A stretch of 50,099 bases of DNA from Chitinophagaceae bacterium (GTDB lineage Bacteria; Bacteroidota; Bacteroidia; Chitinophagales; Chitinophagaceae), in assembly GCA_025360525.1 (NCBI GenBank), contig JANYCA010000103.1, forward strand, positions 1 through 50,099, written 5' to 3'. Each line of letters opens with the position of its first letter. Positions within the stretch are counted from its first letter, which is position 1. Shown here one piece after another: positions 8,750 through 16,826 of the stretch. Under the pieces are notes generated by a model, which was not told the DNA's origin, made no database searches, and saw nothing but the letters and a program-made list of their open reading frames with translations. A program made the translations under genes and the position numbers.

Positions 8750-9427
8750 ATGTCCATTTCCTCCAGTGCAGATTACCTTATTAAAATTGCCATTGCAGAC
8801 GATCATAAAATATTTCGGGAAGGAATTAAAATGGCCCTATCCGGGAAAACTAATCTTAAAATGCTGTGGGAAGCAGAGGATGGCAAAGACATGATGCACA
8901 AAATTTCAATTAAAAAGCCCGAGGTTTTGCTCATGGATATCCGGATGCCTGAAATTGATGGCATAAACGGAATAGAACTCATTCGAAAAGGATATGAAGA
9001 TATAAAGATCATTGTGCTTACTATGTATGATGACCACCAGATGATCAGTAAAATGATGGAGATGGGAGCAAATGCTTACCTGACAAAAACTACCGATCCT
9101 GAAGAAATTTATAACGCTATCTTAACCTGTATGAATGACGACTTTTATTTTAATGACCTGGTAAACAGGGCAGTAATGGGGAAGCTCATGCAGAAGAAAA
9201 ATGTACGTCAAATTTACGGAACCAATGCAATTGTACATTTTAGTGAAAAGGAAATTAAAATATTAAAACTTTTAGCTGAAGATAAAACTACAGACGAAAT
9301 CTCCAAAATTATATTCCTTAGTCCAAGAACAATTGAAACCATCAGGCAAAACATGAAAACCAAGGTAAATGCCAAAACCATTGGCGGACTGATAATGTAT
9401 GGAATGCGGAACAAACTCATTGAATAG
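8750..9427 (+). CDS. Response regulator, NarL/LuxR type (RR2), 225 aa
   Basis: The receiver domain (about residues 10-135) shows the acidic pair at 17-18, the phosphorylated Asp63 in LLMDIRMP, the VLTMYDD switch segment and the conserved Lys in YLTKTTDP. The DNA-binding part has FSEKEIKILKLLAEDKTTDEI and the recognition helix region SPRTIETIRQNMKTK. It is closely related to RR3 at 9859, including the shared C-terminal pattern GGLIMYGM / AGLIMYAV, which suggests a duplication. No kinase is encoded on this strand, so it either uses the kinase at 6255 or an unlinked one. Confidence 0.9.
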   Translation: MSISSSADYLIKIAIADDHKIFREGIKMALSGKTNLKMLWEAEDGKDMMHKISIKKPEVLLMDIRMPEIDGINGIELIRKGYEDIKIIVLTMYDDHQMISKMMEMGANAYLTKTTDPEEIYNAILTCMNDDFYFNDLVNRAVMGKLMQKKNVRQIYGTNAIVHFSEKEIKILKLLAEDKTTDEISKIIFLSPRTIETIRQNMKTKVNAKTIGGLIMYGMRNKLIE

Positions 9428-9858
9428 AGATTATTTAATAAAGCCAACTTAGATATTTAATTAGGCTGTCAATTAAACTTTGCGATAATAAAAGTGTTTA
9501 TAGGAGATGTTGCTACTGTTGCTTTTTTTGAAAAGGAATATGGTAACTTTTAGCTAGTAACTTATCAGTAGATGAAAAAAATGTTTGCTAAGGTCCGCAA
9601 CCCAATTTGAGTTAATTCAAGAGGATGAGTTTCTAAATCAATCAAATGTTTTAAATAATCCGTAACTGTGTAGCTGTCTTTATCATTTTTTCTTTTACAA
9701 TTTTTATTACTACTTGAATTCATAGTGAAAATGCAAGTGTACCGTATTTTCCCTAAGTATAAAAGAAACGTAGTTTTACTATTTTTTTTGATCGATATAT
9801 TATCGAATTGAATACTTTCGTTAGTATTGTACTTTATGCTACGTAAATAATTAACCTG
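9428..9858. other. 431-bp spacer between two response regulator genes
   Basis: No reading frame with recognisable protein content and no terminator-like hairpin were found. The final 60 bp contain promoter-like boxes for RR3. Such a long gap between two same-strand paralogues argues for separate promoters and not for an operon. Confidence 0.5.
9808..9837 (+). promoter_or_regulatory. Candidate promoter of RR3: TTG - 19 nt - TACTTTAT
   Basis: TTG at 9808-9810 and TACTTTAT at 9830-9837 resemble the boxes before RR2 in sequence and spacing. The -7 element differs from TAnnTTTG at its last two positions. A rival pair, TTTG at 9787-9790 with TACTTTCG at 9813-9820, has a spacer of 22 nt. Confidence 0.35.
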
Positions 9859-10545
9859 ATGTCACAAAACAACGATCAACCGGAACCCATAAAAGTTTTA
9901 ATAGCAGATGATCATGTATTATATAGAGCTGGTGTTAAAACTGCATTAAGCACAAAAAAGGACATTAAAGTAATTGCTGAGGCTGATAACGGCATGCATT
10001 TGTTAAACATGCTGAAAATAATTCAGCCTGATGTTATTCTTTTAGATATTCAAATGCCTGTAATGGATGGCATTGGCGCCTTGCCTGAAATAAAGAAAAA
10101 CTGGCCCCATATAAAAGTGATTATGCTTACGATGATGGATGATCATAGTATGATTACCAGATTAATGGAACTGGGCGCCAATAGTTATTTAAGTAAAACC
10201 AGTGATAGCGAAATAATTTACGAAGCTATTAAAACCTGCTACGAGCAGGAATATTACTTTAATACTTTAACCAATAAGGCGCTACTTACTAATTTAAAGA
10301 TTAGAAATACTATCTCGCCGCAAAAGATTGTGCAGATGGAGGCCAATTTAAATGATAAGGACATCCTGATTTTAAAGTTGATGTGCGAAGAAAAAAGTAC
10401 CAAGGAAATAGCTGACATTGTAGACTTGAGCCCACGTACGGTAGAAGCTATACGGGATAAGCTAAAAGTTAAAACCGGGGCCAAAAGTACAGCAGGCCTT
10501 ATAATGTACGCTGTAAAGAATAATCTTTTAGACGATGCGTTGTAA
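9859..10545 (+). CDS. Response regulator, NarL/LuxR type (RR3), 228 aa
   Basis: The receiver domain has the acidic pair at 17-18, the phosphorylated Asp63 in LLDIQMP, the MLTMMDD switch segment and the Lys in YLSKTSDS. The LuxR-type C-terminus contains NDKDILILKLMCEEKSTKEI and SPRTVEAIRDKLKVKTGAKS. It is a paralogue of RR2, with the same domain order, nearly the same length and similar upstream boxes. It is followed by a good intrinsic terminator, so it is transcribed alone. Its kinase and target genes are not evident. Confidence 0.9.
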   Translation: MSQNNDQPEPIKVLIADDHVLYRAGVKTALSTKKDIKVIAEADNGMHLLNMLKIIQPDVILLDIQMPVMDGIGALPEIKKNWPHIKVIMLTMMDDHSMITRLMELGANSYLSKTSDSEIIYEAIKTCYEQEYYFNTLTNKALLTNLKIRNTISPQKIVQMEANLNDKDILILKLMCEEKSTKEIADIVDLSPRTVEAIRDKLKVKTGAKSTAGLIMYAVKNNLLDDAL

Positions 10546-10576
10546 GCTGTCTTACCACAATTAAATACTTAAAAGG

Positions 10577-10603
10577 CCTGCCATATTTGGTAGGATTTTT
10601 TTT
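10577..10603 (+). terminator. Intrinsic terminator of RR3
   Basis: A 7-bp stem (CCTGCCA / TGGTAGG, one G-T pair) with a TATT loop is followed by an 8-nt T run, 31 nt after the RR3 stop codon. Confidence 0.8.
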
Positions 10604-10779
10604 GCGGTTAATATTCCAACATGTTTCTCTCTTACCAAACTTTTCCATTCAACTTAAAAAAATATCGAAGTACTATCTTAACATTTTTATAGAGTAATTG
10701 CGCAATCAAATCAGTCAACTAATTTGTAACGCTTTCAATAAAACCCAGGCATCTTCAACTTCGTCTTTAACTTTACCGC

Positions 10780-11622
10780 ATGAACTATTGTAACTGGAAC
10801 GGAAAAATTGTGCTGGAAGGCACACCTATAATTTCTGCCGATAACCGTGGACTCCGCTATGGTGACGGCTTGTTTGAAACAATCAAAATAAGTAATGGTC
10901 GCCTGGTAATGTCTGATGAGCATTTTGCAAGATTGTGGAATGGCATGCAGCGGCTGCAGTTTGATATACCCAAACATTTTAGTCCCGATACACTGGAAGA
11001 ACAGGTAATTGCCCTGGCAAAAAAAAACGGTCATGCCGGTGCAGGCAGGGTAAGGCTTTGCATAATTAGAGGAGCTGGCGGTTTATATGATGCTAAAAAT
11101 CATTTCCCCCACTACATTATTCAAACATGGGCACTGCCAGAAGGCAATGGAGAATGGAACAGCAATGGATTGGTAGCTGGCATTTATGCCGATGCAACAA
11201 AATCCTGCGATGCTATTAGTAATCTAAAACATAACAATTATTTACCTTATGTATTAGCAGCACTTCATGCAAAAAAAGAGAAATGGAACGATGCTATTCT
11301 TTTAAATTCGCAACACACTGTTTGTGACAGTACCATCGCCAATATCTTTATGGTAAAAGATAAAATTATTTATACCCCAGCCCTCTCACAAGGCTGTGTT
11401 GCCGGCGTAATGCGGCATGCATTGATACAATTTCTGAAAAAATCAGGTAGCCAAATAGTAGAAAAAGCAATTACAGTGGAGGAACTTTTACTGGCTGAAG
11501 AAGTTTTTTTTACCAACAGCATGTATAATATCAGGTGGGTGAAGCAAATTAATGAAATCACCTACTCCAACAACATTACTCTAAAAATTTACAGCGATTT
11601 TGTGCCAACTATTTGCCAATAA
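10780..11622 (+). CDS. Class IV PLP enzyme, aminodeoxychorismate lyase-like, 280 aa
   Basis: This belongs to the fold-type IV PLP family, which includes 4-amino-4-deoxychorismate lyase (folate pathway), branched-chain aminotransferase and D-amino acid aminotransferase. Family signs are the early RGLRYGDGLFETI segment, the PLP-binding lysine in SNLKHNNYLPYVLA (Lys150) and the C-terminal AEEVFFTNSMYNIRWV region. The motif around the lysine and the length of 280 residues favour a lyase-like (PabC) member over branched-chain aminotransferases, which are longer. The distinction cannot be made safely by eye. The photolyase gene follows after 29 bp and is probably co-transcribed. Folate is a photolyase antenna cofactor in many organisms, but a link here would be speculative. 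Confidence 0.8.
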   Translation: MNYCNWNGKIVLEGTPIISADNRGLRYGDGLFETIKISNGRLVMSDEHFARLWNGMQRLQFDIPKHFSPDTLEEQVIALAKKNGHAGAGRVRLCIIRGAGGLYDAKNHFPHYIIQTWALPEGNGEWNSNGLVAGIYADATKSCDAISNLKHNNYLPYVLAALHAKKEKWNDAILLNSQHTVCDSTIANIFMVKDKIIYTPALSQGCVAGVMRHALIQFLKKSGSQIVEKAITVEELLLAEEVFFTNSMYNIRWVKQINEITYSNNITLKIYSDFVPTICQ

Positions 11623-11651
11623 ATCTGTTCTGATTCGTAAAAATAATAACA

Positions 11652-12956
11652 ATGCAAGAGGTAACTATTTTTTGGTTTAGAAGAGATTTAAGATTGAACG
11701 ATAATGCAGCTCTTTACTATGCGCTAAAAAAAGGAGTTCCAGTTATTCCCATTTTTATTTTTGATAAAAATATTCTTGATAAACTTGAAGATAAGGCAGA
11801 CCGCAGAGTTGAATTTATTCATGCTGCCCTGCATGATATGCAGAAACAGTTACAAAAAATGGGTGCATCCCTTGAAGTGTATTACAGCACACCATTGGAG
11901 GTGTTTGCTCAATTGTTGAAAAAATACCGTCTCCAAAGCGTATTCACCAACCATGACTATGAACCATACGCAACAGAAAGGGATACAGCTATTAAGGAGT
12001 TTTTACAACAGAATTCGGTTGAGTTTGCAACTTATAAAGACCAGGTGATTTTCGAAAAGAATGAAGTGGTAAAAGATGATGGTAAACCCTATACTGTATT
12101 TACGCCGTACAGCCGTAAATGGAAAGCTGCACTCAAAGAATCATCTTTAAAATCATACGAAACTGAACAATATTTCAGTAATTTCTTTCAGCAATCACCA
12201 AAGGGAATTCCATCATTAACCTCAATGGGATTTAAACCAACAGGCAACCCATTTCCCCCCGCATCATTAAATGAAGAACTTGTAAAAAAATATGCAGTAC
12301 AAAGAGATATTCCAGCGATAGCCGGTACCTCTAAGTTGGGGGTACATCTGCGTTTTGGCACTATAAGCATTCGTTCGTTGGCAGAAAAAAGCCAGGGCCT
12401 TTCAGAAACTTTTTTAAATGAATTAATCTGGAGAGATTTTTATCACATGATTCTCTGGCATTTCCCCCATGTTGGAAAAGGAAAAGCCTTTAAACCAGCG
12501 TATGATTTTATTGAATGGCGGATTGATGCCGGCGAATACGACAAATGGAGCAATGGACAAACAGGTTATCCAATTGTAGATGCCGGCATGCGGGAGTTAA
12601 ATGCTACCGGGTTTATGCACAACAGGGTGCGTATGATTGTAGCGTCTTTTTTTACCAAACATTTGCTGCTGGACTGGCGACTGGGAGAAGCCTATTTTGC
12701 ACAAAAATTATTGGATTTTGATTTGGCCGCCAACAACGGTGGCTGGCAATGGGCCGCTGGTAGTGGCTGCGATGCTGCGCCATACTTCAGAATATTTAAT
12801 CCATATCTGCAAACGCAAAAGTTTGATCCCCAGTTAAACTATATAAAAAAATGGGTGCCTGAGTTTCAGGAATTTACCTACCCCAAGCCAATTGTCGTTC
12901 ATGAAGTTGCAAGAAAACGATGCCTGGAAGTTTATGCAAAAGCCTTGAAAAAATAG
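11652..12956 (+). CDS. phrB: Deoxyribodipyrimidine photolyase (CPD class I type)
   Basis: This flavoprotein repairs UV-induced cyclobutane pyrimidine dimers using blue light. The N-terminal Rossmann-like antenna domain opens with IFWFRRDLRLNDNAAL. The FAD-binding half contains ELIWRDFYHMI, WSNGQTGYPIVDAGMREL, HNRVRMIVASF and ANNGGWQWAAGSGCDAAPYF, all signature parts of the flavin pocket and the tryptophan electron-transfer path. At 434 residues it is close to the typical class I size of about 430-470. A cryptochrome function cannot be excluded, but the intact NNGGWQW region favours repair. It follows the class IV PLP enzyme gene and faces mqnD convergently with only 28 bp between stops. Confidence 0.92.
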   Translation: MQEVTIFWFRRDLRLNDNAALYYALKKGVPVIPIFIFDKNILDKLEDKADRRVEFIHAALHDMQKQLQKMGASLEVYYSTPLEVFAQLLKKYRLQSVFTNHDYEPYATERDTAIKEFLQQNSVEFATYKDQVIFEKNEVVKDDGKPYTVFTPYSRKWKAALKESSLKSYETEQYFSNFFQQSPKGIPSLTSMGFKPTGNPFPPASLNEELVKKYAVQRDIPAIAGTSKLGVHLRFGTISIRSLAEKSQGLSETFLNELIWRDFYHMILWHFPHVGKGKAFKPAYDFIEWRIDAGEYDKWSNGQTGYPIVDAGMRELNATGFMHNRVRMIVASFFTKHLLLDWRLGEAYFAQKLLDFDLAANNGGWQWAAGSGCDAAPYFRIFNPYLQTQKFDPQLNYIKKWVPEFQEFTYPKPIVVHEVARKRCLEVYAKALKK

Positions 12957-12984
12957 AAACTATAGTCAAAGTTGATAAACGGCT

Positions 12985-13809
12985 CTATTGCAGAAAAATG
13001 TTTTCGGCAGTAATGTTTGCATAATAATCTTTGTGAGCAGTCATGAGGCTTATGATTGCTTTTTTACCCAAATGCCCAAGGGCCAGCGAATAATTATTTA
13101 CGTACAAATCAATATGTTTTCTCATCACATCTTCGCTCATTTCCTGTGAATGAAAGCGGATGTAGTCATTTAGTTCGGGGTATTTAGAAAAAGCATATTC
13201 AATACTTTTTTTTATAAGGCTGTCTACTTTATGTTGAATAGCGGTATCAATTTCTTTCTTAATTACAATGCCTCCTAATGGTATGGGATTACCGGTTTTG
13301 GTCTCCCAGAAATCGCCTAAATCAATAATTTTTATTAAACCCTTGGCTGCATAGGTAAACCGGTTTTCATGAATGATTACCCCCATCCCTTTCCCTTCCA
13401 ATACAAAACGCTCAATTTCATCGTACCTCATAAATATTTTCTTTTTTGCGAGTGGATAAGCCTGTGAAAAAAGCAAGTGAGCTGTAGTATTTTCTCCTGG
13501 TATGGCTATTAAATGGTCCGACACGTTGGTTACGCCGACTTCTTTAGTTGAAATTAATAATGGGCCAACTCCGGTGCCCAAAGCACTGCCGCTATTTAAC
13601 ACAAGGTATTTATCCAGTACAAGTGGCAGCACCCCGTAGCTAAGTTTAGTGATATCCTGTTTACCTTCAATTGCCCATTGGTTAAGGGTTTGCACATCTT
13701 CCAAAACCACCTCTAACTCAATACCTTCATTATCTATTTTATTGTTAACCCATGCATCAAAAATAAACGTATCGTTGGGGCAGGGGGAAAAGCCTATCGT
13801 TAGTTTCAT
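12985..13809 (-). CDS. mqnD: 1,4-dihydroxy-6-naphthoate synthase
   Basis: MqnD converts cyclic dehypoxanthinyl futalosine to 1,4-dihydroxy-6-naphthoate in the futalosine route to menaquinone. The 274-residue protein begins with the family hallmark LTIGFSPCPNDTFIFDAWV. It also has the KLSYG segment, the SGSALGTGVGPLLIS ligand-binding loop, and the IIHENRFTY motif with the histidine described as catalytic in this family. The fold is periplasmic-binding-protein-like, but no signal peptide is present, consistent with a cytoplasmic enzyme. mqnB lies 112 bp upstream on the same strand, so the two probably form one transcription unit. Confidence 0.93.
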   Translation of the reverse strand: MKLTIGFSPCPNDTFIFDAWVNNKIDNEGIELEVVLEDVQTLNQWAIEGKQDITKLSYGVLPLVLDKYLVLNSGSALGTGVGPLLISTKEVGVTNVSDHLIAIPGENTTAHLLFSQAYPLAKKKIFMRYDEIERFVLEGKGMGVIIHENRFTYAAKGLIKIIDLGDFWETKTGNPIPLGGIVIKKEIDTAIQHKVDSLIKKSIEYAFSKYPELNDYIRFHSQEMSEDVMRKHIDLYVNNYSLALGHLGKKAIISLMTAHKDYYANITAENIFLQ

Positions 13810-13921
13810 TTGTATTTTTTAATTTTTTTTTAGTTGCAAGGGGTTTACCACATTTTTAAATAACATTATCTAACACTGATATAGATTTTGGGCAATAAAT
13901 CACACCTACGTTCAACAATCA

Positions 13922-14539
13922 TCAGCCTAACAGTTTCACCAATTCCTTGTTTAAATTTGTGATGGCCTCATGCATTTTCCATTTTGATTTATCCCTTTCA
14001 CCCACTTCGTTACTAATGCTGCGAAGCTGCAGAAAATTTACTTTTTCCTGCAGGCAAACAAAATGTAGGGCAGCACCTTCCATCGTTTCAATTTGTGCGC
14101 CAAATTTTTCTAGCAAAATATTTTTTTGCAACATGCTGTCGCTAATGGTATTTATGGTTACGGCATTTACCAATGGCAGTGGCACTTTTTCCTTTACCAA
14201 CTTATCATTTACCAGCCATCCTTTATTGTATGGGAATACATTTTTATTTGCAAGATTGGTATCAAAAATATACGTAAATACGCCTTTTTCATTGATGCCT
14301 ATATCGGCAAAACAATCCCTTTCTACAATCACTGTATCACCTAGTGCAACGCTACTTGTAAAAGTACCTGCTATGCCAGCCTGTATTACGGATTTATATT
14401 TTTTTTCCTGCAGTTTTTTTTGCAAATGGTAAATAGCAGCAGGTGCCCCCACACCGGTTATTAATATATCTACCGGCAAATCAAGCCCTATAAAAGGGGC
14501 GATTTCCAATTCGGTTGCAGCTACAATTAAAATCGACAT
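13922..14539 (-). CDS. mqnB: Futalosine hydrolase
   Basis: MqnB removes hypoxanthine from futalosine, the step before MqnC and MqnD in the alternative menaquinone pathway. The protein has the nucleoside-phosphorylase fold signature: SILIVAATELEIAPF at the start, ITGVGAPAA, QAGIAGTF, GDTVIVERD and the METMEGAALHFVC substrate segment with its conserved Met-Glu pair. I chose the ATG at 14539 (205 aa), because the additional nine residues from 14566 are not family-like. mqnD follows downstream, reinforcing the assignment over generic MTA/SAH nucleosidase. mqnA and mqnC are not in the window. Confidence 0.92.
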   Translation of the reverse strand: MSILIVAATELEIAPFIGLDLPVDILITGVGAPAAIYHLQKKLQEKKYKSVIQAGIAGTFTSSVALGDTVIVERDCFADIGINEKGVFTYIFDTNLANKNVFPYNKGWLVNDKLVKEKVPLPLVNAVTINTISDSMLQKNILLEKFGAQIETMEGAALHFVCLQEKVNFLQLRSISNEVGERDKSKWKMHEAITNLNKELVKLLG

Positions 14540-14584
14540 GCTACAAATTTCGGGCTTATACGGCAAATTAATACTGGAAGCGAT

Positions 14585-14592
14585 TACCTTTG
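14585..14592 (+). promoter_or_regulatory. -7 element (TACCTTTG) upstream of the first PTPS-like gene
   Basis: This octamer matches TAnnTTTG exactly and lies 21 bp before the ATG at 14614. Its position overlaps an alternative TTG start at 14590 and so argues that translation begins at 14614. Confidence 0.6.
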
Positions 14593-14613
14593 CGGAAATT
14601 TTTAGCGCCTGAT

Positions 14614-15024
14614 ATGGTATATATTACCCGGATAGAACACTTTAATGCTGCTCACAAACTTTTTAACCCATTGTGGAGTAAAGAAAAGAATGACGAAGTA
14701 TTTGGAAAATGCGCCAACGAAAACTGGCATGGGCACAATTTCGAATTATATGTAACCATTAAAGGAGAACCGGATGCAGATACAGGATTTGTATTTGATG
14801 CAAAGAAACTTAGCCAGATTATTAAAGAGTCTGTAATTGAAAAGCTCGATCATAAAAACCTTAACATAGATGTAGATTTTATGCAGGGCAAATTATGTTC
14901 GATAGAAAATTTGATTATTGCAATTTGGGGGCAATTGATAGTTCATTTGCCTTCCAGTGTTCAGTTGCATGCTTTAAAATTATATGAAACACCCCGCATT
15001 TACGTTGAGTATTTCGGCGATTAA
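14614..15024 (+). CDS. 6-pyruvoyl-tetrahydropterin synthase / QueD family protein (copy 1), 136 aa
   Basis: Family members act on 7,8-dihydroneopterin triphosphate to give 6-pyruvoyl-tetrahydropterin or, in the QueD branch, 6-carboxy-tetrahydropterin for queuosine and deazapurine synthesis. The three zinc-binding histidines are His14 (EHFNAAH), His39 and His41 (WHGHNFE). Cys33 is the nucleophile, Asp79-His80 (LDHKNLN) the partner pair and Glu98 the pterin anchor. The spacing between Cys and the HGH motif resembles the animal PTPS enzyme more than short bacterial QueD. A second copy follows 174 bp downstream, then folE. The ATG at 14614 was chosen because a -7 promoter element lies upstream. 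Confidence 0.88.
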   Translation: MVYITRIEHFNAAHKLFNPLWSKEKNDEVFGKCANENWHGHNFELYVTIKGEPDADTGFVFDAKKLSQIIKESVIEKLDHKNLNIDVDFMQGKLCSIENLIIAIWGQLIVHLPSSVQLHALKLYETPRIYVEYFGD

Positions 15025-15198
15025 TTTCTAATGAACCAAACAATTGATCTTTATTATTGTAATTGGTATGTTAATTTCCGGAGATTGAGCAGCACACTTC
15101 TGTTATATCTTCCTTGCGATATTTTGATGTATAATTAATTTAGTTATTGATATCAAAGTTTATTGTATTTAATTTTTTTCAAGTGTAACATTTATTTT

Positions 15199-15612
15199 AT
15201 GCTTAACAGAGTATCCGTTTACAGAAAGGAGCATTTTAATGCTGCCCACAGGCTTCATAACCCCTTATGGGATGATGCTACCAACGCTAGCATTTTTGGT
15301 AAATGCAACAACCCCAATTATCATGGACACAATTATGAGTTAATCGTAAAATTGACGGGTGAAGTGGATGCTGCAACCGGGTATGTGTTTGACATGAAAT
15401 TACTAAGCGACCTGATTAAAGAAAATGTGTTGGAAAGATTTGATCATAAAAACCTCAATCTCGATACAATTGAATTCAAGGATTTAAATCCTTCTGCAGA
15501 AAATATTGTAATTGTTATTTACAATATTCTCCGGGCAAAAATTGATGCCAGATACGATTTAAAGATCCGCCTTTTTGAGACCGAACGAAACTTTGTTGAA
15601 TACCCTGCGTAA
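15199..15612 (+). CDS. 6-pyruvoyl-tetrahydropterin synthase / QueD family protein (copy 2), 137 aa
   Basis: This is a paralogue of the gene just upstream, with all catalytic elements kept: zinc ligands His17, His42 and His44, Cys36 in GKCNNPNYHGHNYE, the DHKNLN pair near residue 82 and Glu in SAENI. The GKCNNPNYHGHNY stretch is strikingly similar to eukaryotic PTPS. The start at 15199 yields MLNRVSVYRKEHFNAAH; the earlier ATG at 15163 would add 12 hydrophobic residues foreign to the family. folE follows after 28 bp, so this copy is likely co-transcribed with the enzyme that makes its substrate. Confidence 0.88.
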   Translation: MLNRVSVYRKEHFNAAHRLHNPLWDDATNASIFGKCNNPNYHGHNYELIVKLTGEVDAATGYVFDMKLLSDLIKENVLERFDHKNLNLDTIEFKDLNPSAENIVIVIYNILRAKIDARYDLKIRLFETERNFVEYPA

Positions 15613-15640
15613 ATATAAACTCTAAAAAGAAATTGCAAAA

Positions 15641-16237
15641 ATGGCTTACAAAAAAATAGATCAGTACGATCTGGACATTACCGAAGGACTTACAAAAAAT
15701 TACAAAGAGACATTGAATCTTCTAGGCGAAGATGCCGGCAGAGAAGGGCTGGAAAAAACGCCTGAACGTGTGGCCAAGGCTATGCAGTTTTTAACGCAAG
15801 GTTACCAACAGGATGCTAATGTAATTTTAAGTTCAGCCAAATTTCATGAAGAGGTTAGCGAAATGGTAATTGTAAAAGATATTGAATTGTACAGCATGTG
15901 TGAGCATCATATGTTGCCCTTTTATGGCAAGGCTCATGTGGCTTACATTCCCAATGGGTGGATAACTGGTCTTAGTAAAATAGCCAGGGTAGTGGATGTG
16001 TACAGCCGACGCCTGCAGGTGCAGGAAAGATTAACACACCAGATTTTAAACTCCATCAAAGAAACACTGAACCCGCTAGGAGTGGCAGTTGTAATAGAAG
16101 CATCCCATTTGTGTATGATGATGAGGGGAGTGCAAAAGCAAAATTCGGTAACAACTACTTCTGCATTTTGGGGAGAGTTTGAAAAGAATGAAACGAGGAG
16201 TGAATTCTTAAAATTGATCAGCGCCAAGTTACATTGA
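15641..16237 (+). CDS. folE: GTP cyclohydrolase I
   Basis: FolE opens GTP and rearranges it to 7,8-dihydroneopterin triphosphate, the shared precursor for folate, tetrahydropterin and deazapurine pathways. The 198-residue protein has the N-terminal [13 protein letters not shown] helix, the zinc and catalytic site [20 protein letters not shown] (Cys87, His89, His90) and the third zinc ligand in [11 protein letters not shown]. The QEN-type loop near [11 protein letters not shown] is intact. It stands 28 bp after the second PTPS-like gene and ends at a strong hairpin terminator, so the two PTPS genes plus folE form a compact pterin locus. Confidence 0.95.
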   Translation: MAYKKIDQYDLDITEGLTKNYKETLNLLGEDAGREGLEKTPERVAKAMQFLTQGYQQDANVILSSAKFHEEVSEMVIVKDIELYSMCEHHMLPFYGKAHVAYIPNGWITGLSKIARVVDVYSRRLQVQERLTHQILNSIKETLNPLGVAVVIEASHLCMMMRGVQKQNSVTTTSAFWGEFEKNETRSEFLKLISAKLH

Positions 16238-16258
16238 TAACCACAAATTATATACGTC

Positions 16259-16308
16259 AAAATCAATAGTACATTCAGTTGTTAATTGGAATGTGCTATT
16301 GATTTTTT
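16259..16308 (+). terminator. Strong hairpin terminator after folE
   Basis: An 18-bp stem (16259-16276 with 16289-16306, one T-G pair) and a 12-nt loop are followed by T residues. The complementary strand also ends in an A/T run, so it can stop transcription from the broken Uma2 gene too; that gene's stop codon lies inside the loop. Confidence 0.85.
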
Positions 16309-16773
16309 GCGAATAGCTGTTTCCAGCCAATTCAAAACCTCCACTGTTTTGTTTTCTGTGTCGGCAATAATGTAATATTTTACTCCTTGCATTTGATATA
16401 AATTGTACTTAGTGTTTCTATCCCTAAGTTTGGTTGATTGGGAAGAAATTTCTACTATCAGTACTGGTTTCCTGGTTAGATAATCTTCTGTAAAATTGCC
16501 ACATACTATCATGCAATCGGGCCTTACTATAGTATCTTGATCAATTACCCAATCGAGTTTACTATAAACCTGGCAATTACAGTTGGACCCATTCTCCTCT
16601 AATTTGTTGCTGATTTGCTGATTAAATTTACCAGAAAACCATTGGTGACTTCTTATGGGCGACGGTACCATAGCATACGGTTAACCATTTATCAGTTCCC
16701 AATCTCCTTTCCACAAAAGATAATCCTGGTAGGTATATCGTTCCGGCTTAAATATTTGATCTGGCACTGGCAT
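16282..16773 (-). pseudogene. Uma2-family endonuclease-like gene broken by an in-frame stop
   Basis: Uma2 (DUF820) proteins have a restriction-endonuclease-like fold; their role in cells is unsettled. Read on the minus strand from the ATG at 16773, the frame gives MPVPDQIFKPERYTYQDYL, then WELING, a TAA stop at 16681-16683, and directly PYAMVPSPIRSHQW and the rest of the domain. The remainder includes IVRPDCMIVC, PVLIVEISSQST and RDRNTKYNLYQMQGVKYYIIAD, the acidic/lysine active-site parts of the family. In intact relatives this point reads like ELIDGxPYAMSPSP, so the stop replaces exactly one codon and nothing is frameshifted. Re-initiation at the ATG at 16671 could yield a 129-residue C-terminal piece. 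Its promoter side abuts the fabD promoter. Confidence 0.82.
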
Positions 16774-16779
16774 AATTAT

Positions 16780-16809
16780 TTTGTTCTTCGAATTTAAAAA
16801 TTATTTTTG
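16780..16809 (+). promoter_or_regulatory. fabD promoter: TTTG - 18 nt - TATTTTTG
   Basis: TTTG at 16780-16783 and TATTTTTG at 16802-16809 match both Bacteroidota boxes with an 18-nt spacer. The expected start lies a few bases downstream, giving a leader of about 12 nt before the fabD ATG. The pair begins only 7 bp from the start codon of the divergent broken Uma2 gene. Confidence 0.8.
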
Positions 16810-16826
16810 ACGCAAACTTTTTAATT

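Noticed and set aside
9600..9720. Small gene between RR2 and RR3
   Set aside because: Only very short frames without conserved features; the region is better described as a spacer.
13947..14432. Plus-strand open frame of 161 codons
   Set aside because: It lies wholly antisense to mqnB, whose motifs are unmistakable; the translation is a shadow rich in Ser, Phe and Cys.
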